Positions 32,616-41,583 of a DNA stretch of 54,646 bases are shown piece by piece. The notes under the pieces are model-generated. The model saw nothing but the letters and a program-made list of their open reading frames with translations, had not been told where the DNA came from and did not search any database. Numbering within the stretch: position 1 is the first letter of the stretch; each line of letters begins with the position of its first letter. The stretch covers positions 1-54,646 of the forward strand of contig BNZR01000002.1 of the NCBI GenBank assembly GCA_026001245.1, given 5' to 3'. This DNA comes from Clostridia bacterium. GTDB taxonomy: Bacteria > Bacillota_A > Clostridia > Oscillospirales > UBA929. The translations under genes and the position numbers were made by a program.

Positions 32616-33641
32616 ATGTTCGGCGGTAAAACATTATTGATTTCAGGCGGCACGGGATCCTTCGGGAACGCCGTGCTACATAGATTTCTGGACAGCGACA
32701 TAGCAGAGATACGCGTGTTCAGCCGCGACGAGAAGAAACAGGACGATATGCGAACCATCTATCGCAACCCGAAGCTGAAGTTTTTTATCGGCGACGTGCG
32801 GTCACAGGAGAGCGTCCGCCGGGCGATGGAGGGCGTTGATTACGTGTTTCAGGCGGCCGCGCTTAAGCAGGTGCCGTCCTGCGAATTTTTCCCGATGGAG
32901 GCCGTGCAGACCAACGTCGCCGGCACGGATAACGTGCTTGAGGCCGCCATCGCCGCGAAGGTCAAAAGTGTAATCTGCTTGTCAACCGACAAGGCGGTCT
33001 ATCCAATAAACGCCATGGGCATGTCCAAGGCATTGATGGAAAAGGTCGCGGTATCGAAGTCGCGTGGGTCGAGTCGCGGCACGACGATTTGCGTCACGCG
33101 GTACGGCAACGTGATGTGTTCACGCGGGTCGGTTATTCCGCTGTTTATCAAGCAAATCAAGGCGGGCAAGCCACTTACGGTGACCGATTCCGGCATGACG
33201 CGCTTCATGATGTCCCTGAAAGACGCGGTGGATTTGGTGCTGTTCGCGTTTGAAAGGGGAGCAAGCGGCGACACATTTATACAAAAGGCCCCCGCGACGA
33301 CGGTCGGCGAGTTGGCCGAGGTTTTGTGCGAGATTTTCGGCGTTGGGCCGGACATTCGCTGTATCGGCACGCGCCACGGCGAGAAGCTATACGAGTCGTT
33401 GCTGACACGGGAGGAACTTTCACGTGCCGAGGATTTGGGCAATTATTACCGCGTGCCGTCTGACAGCCGCGACCTGAATTACGGCAACTATCTAACCAGC
33501 GGGCAGGAGCGCGTGGCAACCTTTGAGGACTACACCTCGCACAACACCCACCGCCTGACGCGTGAGGAATTGCGGGACATGCTACTGGGGATTGACTACA
33601 TACGTCAAGCTCTGGACGGGCGCGAGCCGGAGGAATTTTGA
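32616..33641 (+). CDS. CapE/FnlA-type UDP-GlcNAc 4,6-dehydratase (5-inverting)
   Basis: 341 residues from ATG 32616 with GGGGAG upstream; TTG 32601 is in frame but unlikely. Short-chain dehydrogenase fold: nucleotide motif GGTGSFG (11-17), active site STDKAVYPINAMGMSK with Asp125 and Lys126. The usual catalytic Tyr is Met134 (MxxxK), the mark of CapE/FnlA/WbjB enzymes rather than retaining FlaA1-type ones. It removes water from UDP-GlcNAc and inverts C5, giving a 4-keto-6-deoxy-L-sugar nucleotide. It is first in a four-gene cluster with reductase and glycosyltransferases, so it feeds a surface glycan containing a 6-deoxy-amino-sugar. Confidence 0.9.
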   Translation: MFGGKTLLISGGTGSFGNAVLHRFLDSDIAEIRVFSRDEKKQDDMRTIYRNPKLKFFIGDVRSQESVRRAMEGVDYVFQAAALKQVPSCEFFPMEAVQTNVAGTDNVLEAAIAAKVKSVICLSTDKAVYPINAMGMSKALMEKVAVSKSRGSSRGTTICVTRYGNVMCSRGSVIPLFIKQIKAGKPLTVTDSGMTRFMMSLKDAVDLVLFAFERGASGDTFIQKAPATTVGELAEVLCEIFGVGPDIRCIGTRHGEKLYESLLTREELSRAEDLGNYYRVPSDSRDLNYGNYLTSGQERVATFEDYTSHNTHRLTREELRDMLLGIDYIRQALDGREPEEF

Positions 33642-34411
33642 GGATTTTAATTTTAGGCAGTACGGGTATGCTGGGCAATGCCGTCACGCGTTATTTTACG
33701 CCGCGTTATGATATAACAGCTACCACGCGAACGACCTTTGACGCGTTGCGTGACGCGCCGGAAATTCTGCCGTCCGGCTTTGATTATGTTATAAATTGTA
33801 TCGGCGTAATTAAGCCTTTTATGACGCGTGACCCAGCGGGGGCTATCGTGGTAAATGCGCTGTTTCCGTGGAAATTAGCCGATTGGTGTGAACAAAACAG
33901 CTCTCGGCTTATTCACATTACCACCGATTGCGTGTATTCCGGGAAGAAAGGTAAGTACATCGAAACTGACGCGCACGACGCGCTGGATGCCTACGGCAAG
34001 ACGAAATCGCTAGGTGAATGTATTGACCGCGCTATGGTTTTGCGCACAAGCATTATCGGCGAGGAATTGCACAGCGGCGTTAGTCTACTGGCGTGGACGA
34101 AAAAACAGAGCGGCAAAACGGTCGGCGGATATGTAAATCATCTATGGAACGGCGTTACTACCGACACTTACGCGCAGATTTGTGATGCAATTATCAAGCG
34201 CGGGTTGTATGAAAAGGGATTGTTTCACATTCACGCCGCCGATGATGTATCAAAACGTGATATGCTGGAGCTGTTTGATAGACGTTTTAATCTAAATTTG
34301 ACTATTCGCGATGAAACGCCAGAACCTATAGACCGTACACTTCGCACCGAGCAAAAACTATGTACGGAGTTGAACATTCCGACAGTTGGGGAGATGATTG
34401 ACGCGCTATGA
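33638..34411 (+). CDS. RmlD-like sugar-nucleotide reductase
   Basis: 257 residues from TTG 33638 with GGAGGAATT before it, overlapping the upstream stop by four bases. NAD(P) motif GSTGMLG (7-13), INCIGVIKP, HITTDCVYSGKKG and the YGKTKSLGE (Tyr/Lys catalytic pair) are visible. It presumably reduces the 4-keto group made by the preceding dehydratase. It is shorter than CapF/FnlB (no C-terminal cupin) and nearer RmlD or WbvR-type enzymes. No C2-epimerase gene follows, so the final sugar is probably not UDP-L-FucNAc unless that gene is elsewhere. Confidence 0.85.
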   Translation: MRILILGSTGMLGNAVTRYFTPRYDITATTRTTFDALRDAPEILPSGFDYVINCIGVIKPFMTRDPAGAIVVNALFPWKLADWCEQNSSRLIHITTDCVYSGKKGKYIETDAHDALDAYGKTKSLGECIDRAMVLRTSIIGEELHSGVSLLAWTKKQSGKTVGGYVNHLWNGVTTDTYAQICDAIIKRGLYEKGLFHIHAADDVSKRDMLELFDRRFNLNLTIRDETPEPIDRTLRTEQKLCTELNIPTVGEMIDAL

Positions 34412-35823
34412 ACAAAAAGATACTTTTTTTCGGGCAACATATCAATCCCTGCAAGGACGCGTCTGCGAAAGCGTTGATGATTATCGCCAAAAAGCTTGCC
34501 GAGTCCGGCTGTGAGGTGCATTGCCTGGACAGCGAGCTTTTGTATCATCCCTACAGCACTGAAATCAACGAGGACGGTGTGATTATTCACACAAAAACCG
34601 ATCAAAAACCGGCAGATGTTCCGACGGCTGTGTCGGAAAATATACCTCAAACTACGCCGCAGCCCGCAAAACCACACCACTCTAAAATCAGGCTTTTCGT
34701 TCGGGATAACCCCATATTGCGTAGATTTTATCTTTTGGCGCATAAAGCGAAATCGTTTCTTGTTAGATTCCGTATTGCGTCCAATAAAAAGATTGGCGAA
34801 ATTGGCGAAAAATCCGCCCAAATGTCTGTGCAACGGTATTACGGCAAGATATACAGAACCCCGCATATGGCGTGGCTTGACGCGCCCACACTAATCTACA
34901 ATTTGGTCGCAGGATTGCATGAAAAATATAAGTTTGACGTGGTAATACCGGTAGTTGACCCTTTTGTGGCGTTGGTCGCGGCGTTTTGGCTTAAGGAGAA
35001 GAACCCAAACATCACACTTATAATCTATTCCTTGGACGCGCTGTCCGATATAGGTGAGTATGAAAGTTATTCCGCAAAGACTATGGAAGCGGCGGGTTGG
35101 GAGTGGGAAAAGCGCGTCTTCCCGCACTGCGCGGCAATAATCGAAATGGCCTCGCACGAACAGCACTATTTGACACCGCCTTTTAATAGGTTCGCGGACA
35201 AAATGTACTATGCCGACCCGCCGTTTTTGCTTGACAACAGCAACCCGAAAACTGAATATTTCTCAAGCGGTTATACAAGCTTTTTATACATGGGGATACT
35301 GCATAACAGCTTTATTCCGATTGATTATTCGTTGGGCTTTTTCGCCCGTTTGTCTTCGGATTTAAAATTTAAATTCTATGTATACGGCTGGGGGCCGGAC
35401 GAGCAATTGGTGAAACGCTTTGAGAAAGAAACAAACGGCACAATCGAACACCGTGAGCGCGTTCCGATGAGCGAGGTGGCTAAAATACAGAAATGTTGTG
35501 ACGTTTTGGTTAGCGTTGGCACCAAAAATTCAAATCAAATCTCATCGAAGATATTTGAATATATGTCGTCCGGGGGCAAGATTGTACACTTCCAGTCAAA
35601 TACAAACGATGTATGTCTGCCGTACTTTGATAGGTATCCGAATGTGATAGCTTTGCGCGCTTGGGATAGCTTTGAGGAAAACGCCGCAAAGCTCAACGAC
35701 TTTTTGTCAAAGCCATTGGTTGAAGTGAACTTTGAAAAGCTTACGGAATTGTTCCCCGAAGCGTTGCCGGAATTTACGCAAAACATCATACTTAAGACAA
35801 TATCGGAGGTGGAAAAGCAATGA
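34408..35823 (+). CDS. GT-B fold glycosyltransferase, copy 1 of a tandem paralogue pair
   Basis: 471 residues, overlapping the reductase by four bases. N-terminal Rossmann half begins KKILFFGQHINPC; C-terminal half has the donor-site pattern ISSKIFEYMSSGGKIVHF, as in GT4/GT1 families. A 60-residue basic, Pro-containing linker lies near 65-130. It is clearly homologous to the next gene (shared YYGKIY, LDALSDIG, EWEKRVFPHCA, YADPPFL). No membrane helix is evident; it likely acts on the cytoplasmic face of the membrane in surface-glycan assembly. GC is lower than in flanking genes. Confidence 0.82.
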   Translation: MNKKILFFGQHINPCKDASAKALMIIAKKLAESGCEVHCLDSELLYHPYSTEINEDGVIIHTKTDQKPADVPTAVSENIPQTTPQPAKPHHSKIRLFVRDNPILRRFYLLAHKAKSFLVRFRIASNKKIGEIGEKSAQMSVQRYYGKIYRTPHMAWLDAPTLIYNLVAGLHEKYKFDVVIPVVDPFVALVAAFWLKEKNPNITLIIYSLDALSDIGEYESYSAKTMEAAGWEWEKRVFPHCAAIIEMASHEQHYLTPPFNRFADKMYYADPPFLLDNSNPKTEYFSSGYTSFLYMGILHNSFIPIDYSLGFFARLSSDLKFKFYVYGWGPDEQLVKRFEKETNGTIEHRERVPMSEVAKIQKCCDVLVSVGTKNSNQISSKIFEYMSSGGKIVHFQSNTNDVCLPYFDRYPNVIALRAWDSFEENAAKLNDFLSKPLVEVNFEKLTELFPEALPEFTQNIILKTISEVEKQ

Positions 35824-37226
35824 AAATATTGTTTGTGGGCGCGACTGTACATCCCTGTGTTTCGGCTACCGGAAAGATGACGCTCGCAGTTGCGAAATCG
35901 CTCACGCGGGACGGCCACGAGGTGCATTGTGTTGACGAATTGTATCGCGCAGATCATAATAAAACCATAGTTATTGACGGCATTTTTGCTCACACGAAGC
36001 CGCAAAAACCCAAGAAAATCAACGCCGAAAGCAATGTCGAAGCCATCCAACCCTCAAAGGGATTAAAGGCGTTTTTACGCGAAGCCCCGGTATTGGGAAA
36101 GCTGTATTTTGGGCTATACAAAGTGAAGCACGCGATAGTAAGCCTTCCGAGCTTACTAAGCAATCTAAAAGAGAACAGACGGCTGTCAAAAGAAAACAAA
36201 AGTCTTGCAAAATACTACGGAAAGATATACAAAACACCGTATATGTATGACAAATATCAGCCGAATGTGTACTTAAACGCTATCACAGACTTAAACGACA
36301 AGCATCAATTTGATGCGATTGTCGCGCAAGTGGTACCGTTTACATCCATGGTTGCGGTGTATTGGTTCAAGGAAAAACATCCCGAAACTCCGATTTTGGT
36401 GTACGCGGTTGACGCGATTTCCGACATCGGCGCGTATATGGGTTTCTCCGCCGAATACATGGAACAGGCGGGCTTTGAGTGGGAAAAACGCGTATATCCG
36501 CACTGCGCGGGGATTATTGAAATGGCCTCTCATCGCGAGCATTATAGTGCGCCGCCTTTTAATATGTTCGCGGAAAAAATGCACTATGCCGACCCGCCGT
36601 TTTTGATCGAAAACAATAGCTCTCCCTCAAGTTATTTTTCAAAAGAGCATACCAATTTGCTGTATACCGGCGCGATTAACAATAGCTTCGTGCCTTTTGA
36701 GGTGTCGCTTGAATTCTTCTCAAAACTGCGAAACAGTTGTAATATTAAGTATTGCATTTTCGGCTTTGGCGAGGATATTCCTATGGTCAAAAACTACACG
36801 GCAAGTTCCGGCGGTTCGATACATTACGGCGGTCGGCTTAATTCGGAGGATGTGCCGATTTTTCAGAAAAACGCGGACATTTTGGTGTCTGTGGGGACAA
36901 ACGGCTCGAAGCAGATAACCTCTAAAATTTTTGAGTATATGGCGACGGGCAATAAGATTGTGCATTTTTCGATCGACCCGCAGGATGTGTGCATACCTTA
37001 CTATGAAAAGTACCCAAATGTGCTAGTTTTGCGCGTCTCTGACAGCTTTGAGACTAACGCCGCGAAGTTCAGCGATTTTTTGATACAGCCCAAGACGGAT
37101 ATTTCGTTTGAGGCGATTCAAAAACTGTTCCCGGCGGCCGTGCCGGATTTCACTGCGGCTCTGATTGAGAAAATCCTCGCAACACCTGAAAACTTAGCTT
37201 GCAATTCACGCCGCTCTGTGCTATAA
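35820..37226 (+). CDS. GT-B fold glycosyltransferase, copy 2 of the tandem pair
   Basis: 468 residues, starting in an ATGA overlap with copy 1. Same domain order: N-terminal KILFVGATVHPC, basic linker, EWEKRVYPHCAGIIEMASH, YADPPFLIENN, and donor-site ITSKIFEYMATGNKIVHFS. The two copies match along their whole length, so they arose by tandem duplication and probably add successive or alternative sugars. The -10/-35 of the following kinase promoter is embedded in its last codons. Confidence 0.82.
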   Translation: MKILFVGATVHPCVSATGKMTLAVAKSLTRDGHEVHCVDELYRADHNKTIVIDGIFAHTKPQKPKKINAESNVEAIQPSKGLKAFLREAPVLGKLYFGLYKVKHAIVSLPSLLSNLKENRRLSKENKSLAKYYGKIYKTPYMYDKYQPNVYLNAITDLNDKHQFDAIVAQVVPFTSMVAVYWFKEKHPETPILVYAVDAISDIGAYMGFSAEYMEQAGFEWEKRVYPHCAGIIEMASHREHYSAPPFNMFAEKMHYADPPFLIENNSSPSSYFSKEHTNLLYTGAINNSFVPFEVSLEFFSKLRNSCNIKYCIFGFGEDIPMVKNYTASSGGSIHYGGRLNSEDVPIFQKNADILVSVGTNGSKQITSKIFEYMATGNKIVHFSIDPQDVCIPYYEKYPNVLVLRVSDSFETNAAKFSDFLIQPKTDISFEAIQKLFPAAVPDFTAALIEKILATPENLACNSRRSVL

Positions 37227-37227
37227 T
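37199..37227 (+). promoter_or_regulatory. sigma-A promoter of the hybrid kinase gene, inside the end of the glycosyltransferase gene
   Basis: TTGCAA (37199-37204), 17 bases, TATAAT (37222-37227). The TATAAT overlaps the stop codon at 37224-37226. Confidence 0.65.
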
Positions 37228-37265
37228 AACAATTAATAATGTGTTTTAATTCGAGAGGATCAAAA

Positions 37266-39365
37266 ATGTTAAACGACGACAGAGCCGCTATCTTTGCCGC
37301 GAACCCGTACCCCGTGTTGGTCTTTGACGAGCAACTTAGCCTGCTGGACGCGAATCCTGCGGGCGTTAAGGTTACGGGCGCGTCGTCGCTTGACGACATA
37401 CGCGGCATGCTATACGCGCCGCTGTTGGCCGCCGTAATCCCCAAGCTTCAACCGGACGGGCGGCCGTCTATGTCGTGGGGCGAGCGCGTAAAATACATGG
37501 AAAAGGCCGGGCGGGATCGCTTTGAAACCTGGCTTATGCGCGACGGGGAGTTGCGCCCTGTGGACGTAACCATACGCCGCATGACCTACAGCGGCGTCCC
37601 CGCGATAGCGCTGTTCGTTTGCGAAACCTACGACGTGGCGCGGGTGGAGCGAACCCTGACGTACTTACAGACAATGCTAAACGCGGTGGATCAATGCGTC
37701 AGACTGCTGGTGGATTTGGACGCGGACAACGTGGACGAGATTGTTCGGCTTGCCATGGTAACGTTGTCAACCTCAATTAACGCCGACCGCGCAACGGTGT
37801 ATTGCATTGATTCGGACGACGATAATATCTTCAACCTGCGCTATTTGATCAGCAACATACCCGGCGACGACCCGAACGCGAGACCATTGCTTACGCGTGT
37901 CAACTTTGCCAGCGATTTGCCGAACTGGCAAGCAATCATCGCACGCGGGGAATGTGTTAACCTGACGCTAAGCGCCATGAGTCCTGCGGAACGTGCGGCT
38001 ATGGGGCCTTTAGGCGTTAAGGCCATTTTGCTGATGCCGATAAAATTCAAGGGGCGGCTGTGGGGCGGCGTGGTCTTAGAGTCCTGCTTCCGCGAGCGCA
38101 CGTTCACAAGCTCCGAGATTGCCATCATGCGGTCGGGCGCGGCGCTTGTCGCGTTTTGCCTTAGCCGCTTGGATATTATGGACAATTTGAAAACCGCGCA
38201 GGAGGCGGCCTTGAAAAGCTCCAGCGCGAAAAGCTTCTTTTTGGCCAACATGAGCCACGAAATACGCACCCCGATCAACGCGGTAATCGGCATGGCGGCG
38301 ATCGCCCAAAGTACGGACGACGCGGCCTACAAGGAACGCTGTCTGCAAAAAATATGCGACGCGTCCGCGCATTTGCTGGGCATTATCAACGATATTTTGG
38401 ACATGTCCAAGATAGAGGCCGACAAGATGGAGCTTAGCTACGCGGATTTTAACTTTGAGAAAATGTTGCGAAAAGCTGTGAATATCGTGAACTTCCGCGT
38501 GTCCGAAAAGAATCAGGAGTTGCTGATAAACATAGACGACAGCGTCCCCGCCGACTTGGTTGGGGACGACCAGCGTCTGGCGCAAGTGGTTACAAATTTG
38601 CTGTCAAACGCCGTGAAGTTCACGCCGGGCGGCGGGCGTATCCGCCTTACCGCAAGCCTTGAGGAACAACAGGAGGACATCTTCTATGTCAAAATCGCGG
38701 TAACGGACACGGGCATCGGCATATCCGCCGAGCAACAAAGCGTGCTGTTCAACTCGTTCCAGCAGGCCGAAAACAGCACGTCGCGCAACTTCGGCGGAAC
38801 AGGACTGGGGCTGTCAATTTCCAAGCGCATTGTCGAGCTTATGAACGGCAGAATATGGGTCGAATCCGCATTGGCAGAGGGTTCTTCCTTTATGTTCGTG
38901 GTACCGATGAAGCGCGGCGCGCCCCTTGAAACAGAGGTGTCGGACGGTCTGCCCGACGGCAAACCGGACTTCACCGGCTACCGCATAATGCTGGCCGAGG
39001 ACAACGAGATAAACCGCGAGATTGTTTTGACCTTGCTGGGGCCGACGGGTATAACGGTGGATTGCGCGGAAAACGGCGAGGAGGCCGTGAAGCTGTACAA
39101 CGCGAACCCGGGCAAATATCAGATGATATTTATGGATTTGCAAATGCCGTTCATGGACGGTTACGAGGCCACGCGCCTGATACGCGAGGCGGGCGGCGAC
39201 GTGCCGATAGTCGCGATGACGGCGAATGTGTTCCGCGAGGACGTGGAGCAATGCCTTAAAGCGGGCATGAACGACCATGTAGGCAAACCGCTGGATTTTG
39301 ACGAAGTGCTTATAAAGTTGCGAAAAAACCTGTTTTCCGGGGGGGGGGCGATTAATCGCGTTTAA
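37266..39365 (+). CDS. soluble hybrid histidine kinase: PAS-GAF-HisKA-HATPase-receiver
   Basis: 699 residues from ATG 37266 (GAGAGGATC before it). PAS-like domain 8-125; GAF-like domain about 135-305; HisKA with His331 (NMSHEIRTPINAV); intact ATPase domain with N-box NLLSNAVKF (444-452), DTGIGI (481-486) and GTGLGL (511-516); receiver 572-690 with Asp624 (IFMDLQMPFMDG). No membrane helix, so it senses a cytoplasmic signal. The C-terminal codons contain a run of ten G (39339-39348), where slippage would change the last residues. No partner HPt or regulator adjoins; it may feed the phosphorelay cassette downstream. Confidence 0.9.
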   Translation: MLNDDRAAIFAANPYPVLVFDEQLSLLDANPAGVKVTGASSLDDIRGMLYAPLLAAVIPKLQPDGRPSMSWGERVKYMEKAGRDRFETWLMRDGELRPVDVTIRRMTYSGVPAIALFVCETYDVARVERTLTYLQTMLNAVDQCVRLLVDLDADNVDEIVRLAMVTLSTSINADRATVYCIDSDDDNIFNLRYLISNIPGDDPNARPLLTRVNFASDLPNWQAIIARGECVNLTLSAMSPAERAAMGPLGVKAILLMPIKFKGRLWGGVVLESCFRERTFTSSEIAIMRSGAALVAFCLSRLDIMDNLKTAQEAALKSSSAKSFFLANMSHEIRTPINAVIGMAAIAQSTDDAAYKERCLQKICDASAHLLGIINDILDMSKIEADKMELSYADFNFEKMLRKAVNIVNFRVSEKNQELLINIDDSVPADLVGDDQRLAQVVTNLLSNAVKFTPGGGRIRLTASLEEQQEDIFYVKIAVTDTGIGISAEQQSVLFNSFQQAENSTSRNFGGTGLGLSISKRIVELMNGRIWVESALAEGSSFMFVVPMKRGAPLETEVSDGLPDGKPDFTGYRIMLAEDNEINREIVLTLLGPTGITVDCAENGEEAVKLYNANPGKYQMIFMDLQMPFMDGYEATRLIREAGGDVPIVAMTANVFREDVEQCLKAGMNDHVGKPLDFDEVLIKLRKNLFSGGGAINRV

Positions 39366-39420
39366 AAGTTCGGATTTTTAAGCGCGCCCAAAAACAGTTA
39401 AAATAAATATTGAAAAATGC

Positions 39421-39449
39421 TTGACAAATTGCGCGTTGTTATGTATAAT
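39421..39449 (+). promoter_or_regulatory. perfect consensus sigma-A promoter of the zinc-ribbon gene
   Basis: TTGACA (39421-39426), 17 bases, TATAAT (39444-39449), followed by a leader of about 120 bases before ATG 39578. The leader shows only a short CGGCT/AGCCG hairpin and no riboswitch that I recognise. Confidence 0.8.
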
Positions 39450-39577
39450 AGCAAAGGAATGTGGCCTTGCGCCGCAGACCCAACCAAAATGCCCTATAAG
39501 CAGCTTAAATTTCCTGAGCGCGCACGTGTCGGCTTCAGCCGGTCCGAAGGGCAAAATCAAAGTGAGGTAAAAGCAAA

Positions 39578-39856
39578 ATGTACGAGGACAAGACACTAAA
39601 GTGCAAGGAATGCGGAGCCGATTTCGTATTCACTGCCGGCGAACAGGAATTCTATGCGGAGCGCGGCTTTATGAACGAGCCCCAGCGTTGCAAAAACTGT
39701 CGCGACGCCCGCAAAAACGCCTCCCGTGCCCCCCGCGAGTTCTTTGTGGCCACCTGCGCCTCCTGCGGCGGCGAAGCCAAGGTTCCTTTCGAGCCGAAGA
39801 CTGACCGCCCCGTCTACTGCAGCGATTGTTTCGCTCGCATGAGAGAGAACGGCTAA
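39578..39856 (+). CDS. small zinc-ribbon protein
   Basis: 92 residues with four CxxC knuckles: CKEC, CKNC, CASC and CSDC, the arrangement of the 'probable zinc-ribbon' family (zf-trcl) plus a second CxxC-x(17)-CxxC ribbon. The GEQEFYAERGFMNEPQRC segment is highly typical. Two zinc ions are expected to be bound. The biological role is unknown. GAGGT lies upstream of ATG, and a hairpin terminator follows. Single-gene unit under a very strong promoter, implying abundance. Confidence 0.88.
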   Translation: MYEDKTLKCKECGADFVFTAGEQEFYAERGFMNEPQRCKNCRDARKNASRAPREFFVATCASCGGEAKVPFEPKTDRPVYCSDCFARMRENG

Positions 39857-39870
39857 CAAAACGATTGAAT

Positions 39871-39896
39871 ATAAGCCCCGTGGATGCGGGGCTTAT
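39871..39896 (+). terminator. hairpin terminator after the zinc-ribbon gene
   Basis: Ten-base-pair stem (ATAAGCCCCG and complement), six-base loop. The T-tract after it is short (TTC), so termination may be partial, allowing readthrough into the DUF1858 gene. Confidence 0.6.
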
Positions 39897-39930
39897 TTCA
39901 GTACACACTAGATAAAGGAGATGAATTAAC

Positions 39931-40143
39931 ATGGCACAGCTAAACAAAAACACCATCATCGGCGATATTTTGGACATTGACACAGGCACCGCGCCGTTTT
40001 TCTTTGAAATAGGTATGCACTGCTTGGGTTGCCCCTCCTCGCGTAACGAAACGCTGGAGCAGGCCTGCGCCGTCCACGGGGTTGACCCGGACGCGTTGCT
40101 GAACAAGCTAAACGGCTACCTGGAACAAAAGAAAAGCGCGTAA
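39931..40143 (+). CDS. DUF1858 domain protein
   Basis: 70 residues, whole length a DUF1858 domain, with IGMHCLGCPSSRNETLEQAC holding the conserved Cys pair plus a third Cys. AAAGGAGATG precedes the ATG. DUF1858 domains occur alone or fused to hybrid-cluster-like or cupredoxin-type redox proteins; binding of metal or iron-sulfur has been suggested. Five bases before trmK. Confidence 0.88.
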   Translation: MAQLNKNTIIGDILDIDTGTAPFFFEIGMHCLGCPSSRNETLEQACAVHGVDPDALLNKLNGYLEQKKSA

Positions 40144-40147
40144 TCCG

Positions 40148-40810
40148 TTGCTATCTAAGCGTTTGCAGGCCGTCGCGGATATTATCCCCGGCGGCTTGCG
40201 TGTTATTGACGTGGGCGCGGATCACGGTAAATTGGCCGCACATCTAGCCCTTACCGGGCGGAGCGTTATCGCCGCCGACCTGCGCCGCGAACCCTTGGAA
40301 CGCGGGCGGAGCTACGCCGAAAGCGTGGGCGCGGCGGTGGATTTTCGGCTGGGCGACGGCTTGAGTATTACTCAACCCTCCGAGGTGGACGCGATTGTAA
40401 TCGCGGGCATGGGCGGCGAGACTATCGCCGAAATTTTGGGCGCGGCTACTTGGTCGCGGGACAAGCTCTGCGTGCTACAGCCCGCGTCAAAGGCCGAGCG
40501 ATTGCGGCGGTTTTGTTGCGAAAACGGCTATAAAATCCGAAAAGAGCGGGTTATTTGTGACGCGGGGCGCTGGTATCCTGTGCTTCAAACGGAGCGCGGG
40601 GATTGCCTGAAAACCTCCCCCGGATACCATTTTATCAGTTCCGCGTTGCGGTTGCAGGCGACGGGGGACGTGTTGTTGTACGCTGACAAAACCATAAAAT
40701 GGTTGCACTCGGTGCTTCCCAGCCTGCGGGGCGACCCGCGCCACGCGGGGCTTGCGGAATACTATCAGTGCGCATTAGTTGAGATTTTGGAATGGAGGAA
40801 CGGGTTTTGA
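40148..40810 (+). CDS. trmK: tRNA (adenine-22-N1)-methyltransferase
   Basis: 220 residues from TTG 40148 (LSKRLQAVAD start is typical of the family, though no good ribosome site is seen). Class I SAM methyltransferase: motif I VIDVGADHGKLA, acidic loop AADLRREPL, and VDAIVIAGMGGETIAEIL, diagnostic of TrmK/YqfN. It methylates N1 of A22 in tRNAs. The trmK-Nif3 pair is conserved in Firmicutes. Confidence 0.92.
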   Translation: MLSKRLQAVADIIPGGLRVIDVGADHGKLAAHLALTGRSVIAADLRREPLERGRSYAESVGAAVDFRLGDGLSITQPSEVDAIVIAGMGGETIAEILGAATWSRDKLCVLQPASKAERLRRFCCENGYKIRKERVICDAGRWYPVLQTERGDCLKTSPGYHFISSALRLQATGDVLLYADKTIKWLHSVLPSLRGDPRHAGLAEYYQCALVEILEWRNGF

Positions 40811-41583
40811 CGGTTTTTGAGTTATCAAAGGTTATAGAAAAGGTCGCGCCGCCCGAACAGATGTGGAGCGGCGACAACATCGGCTTGCTTGTCGGCCGCG
40901 AGGGCGCGGCTGTGACTCGTGCGCTGGTGAGCTTAGACGTGTCGCTTGCCGTCATCGATGAGGCGAAAAGCGTTGGGGCGCAGGTGATTCTGGCGCACCA
41001 CCCCGTGATTTTTCATCCCGTCAGGCGCGTCACGGACGCGGACGCGGCGGGCCGCCGTCTGCGCGCCTTGATTCAGGCCGACATCGCCGCAATCGCCCTG
41101 CACACCAACTATGACGGCGCATGGGACGGCGTGAACGACGAGCTGGCGCGCCAGCTGGGGCTGAAGGATATCACGGTGCTGGAGAACTCGCCGGGCAACT
41201 ATCTGCGCGTGGGGTTCGCCGACGGCGTGACACTGTCCGACTACGCGGCGCGGGTGCAAAAAGCCTTGAACGTCAAGGGTTTGCGGTTTTATGACGCGGG
41301 CAGAACTGTACAGCGCGTCTGCGTGGGAAGCGGCGGGTCGGGCGGCCAATTCGTCCGCGCCATAGCCGATGGTTGCGACACGTATATTTCGGGCGACATC
41401 TCGCACGACGTGTTTTGCGACGCACGCGACATGGGGCTGAACCTAATTGACGCGGGGCATTTCGCCACGGAGGACGTGATGTGCGACCTGCTTATTCGCC
41501 AACTCGCAACCCTCGCGCCGGAGCTACACACGCAAAAAAGCGTCCACAGCGTTGCGCCCTTTGAGGATTTGCCATGCCGCTAG
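40807..41583 (+). CDS. yqfO: Nif3-like dinuclear metal center protein
   Basis: 258 residues from TTG 40807, chosen because GGAGG (40794-40798) is eight bases away and TTGA overlaps the trmK stop; ATG 40792 would put the start upstream of that ribosome site. Metal-binding motifs: ILAHHPVIFHP, ALHTNYDGAWDGVND and DAGHFATEDV near the end. The family (YqfO/YbgI/Nif3) binds two metals; a GTP cyclohydrolase or regulatory role has been proposed. No PII-like insert is present, so this is the short form. Confidence 0.92.
   Translation: MTVFELSKVIEKVAPPEQMWSGDNIGLLVGREGAAVTRALVSLDVSLAVIDEAKSVGAQVILAHHPVIFHPVRRVTDADAAGRRLRALIQADIAAIALHTNYDGAWDGVNDELARQLGLKDITVLENSPGNYLRVGFADGVTLSDYAARVQKALNVKGLRFYDAGRTVQRVCVGSGGSGGQFVRAIADGCDTYISGDISHDVFCDARDMGLNLIDAGHFATEDVMCDLLIRQLATLAPELHTQKSVHSVAPFEDLPCR

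Noticed and set aside
39450..39577. Riboswitch in the zinc-ribbon leader
   Set aside because: The 120-base leader has only a weak hairpin and no conserved motif that I can recognise.
39417..39599. 60-codon open frame before the zinc-ribbon gene
   Set aside because: It begins inside the -35 region of the promoter at 39421 and could not be fully transcribed; no ribosome site.
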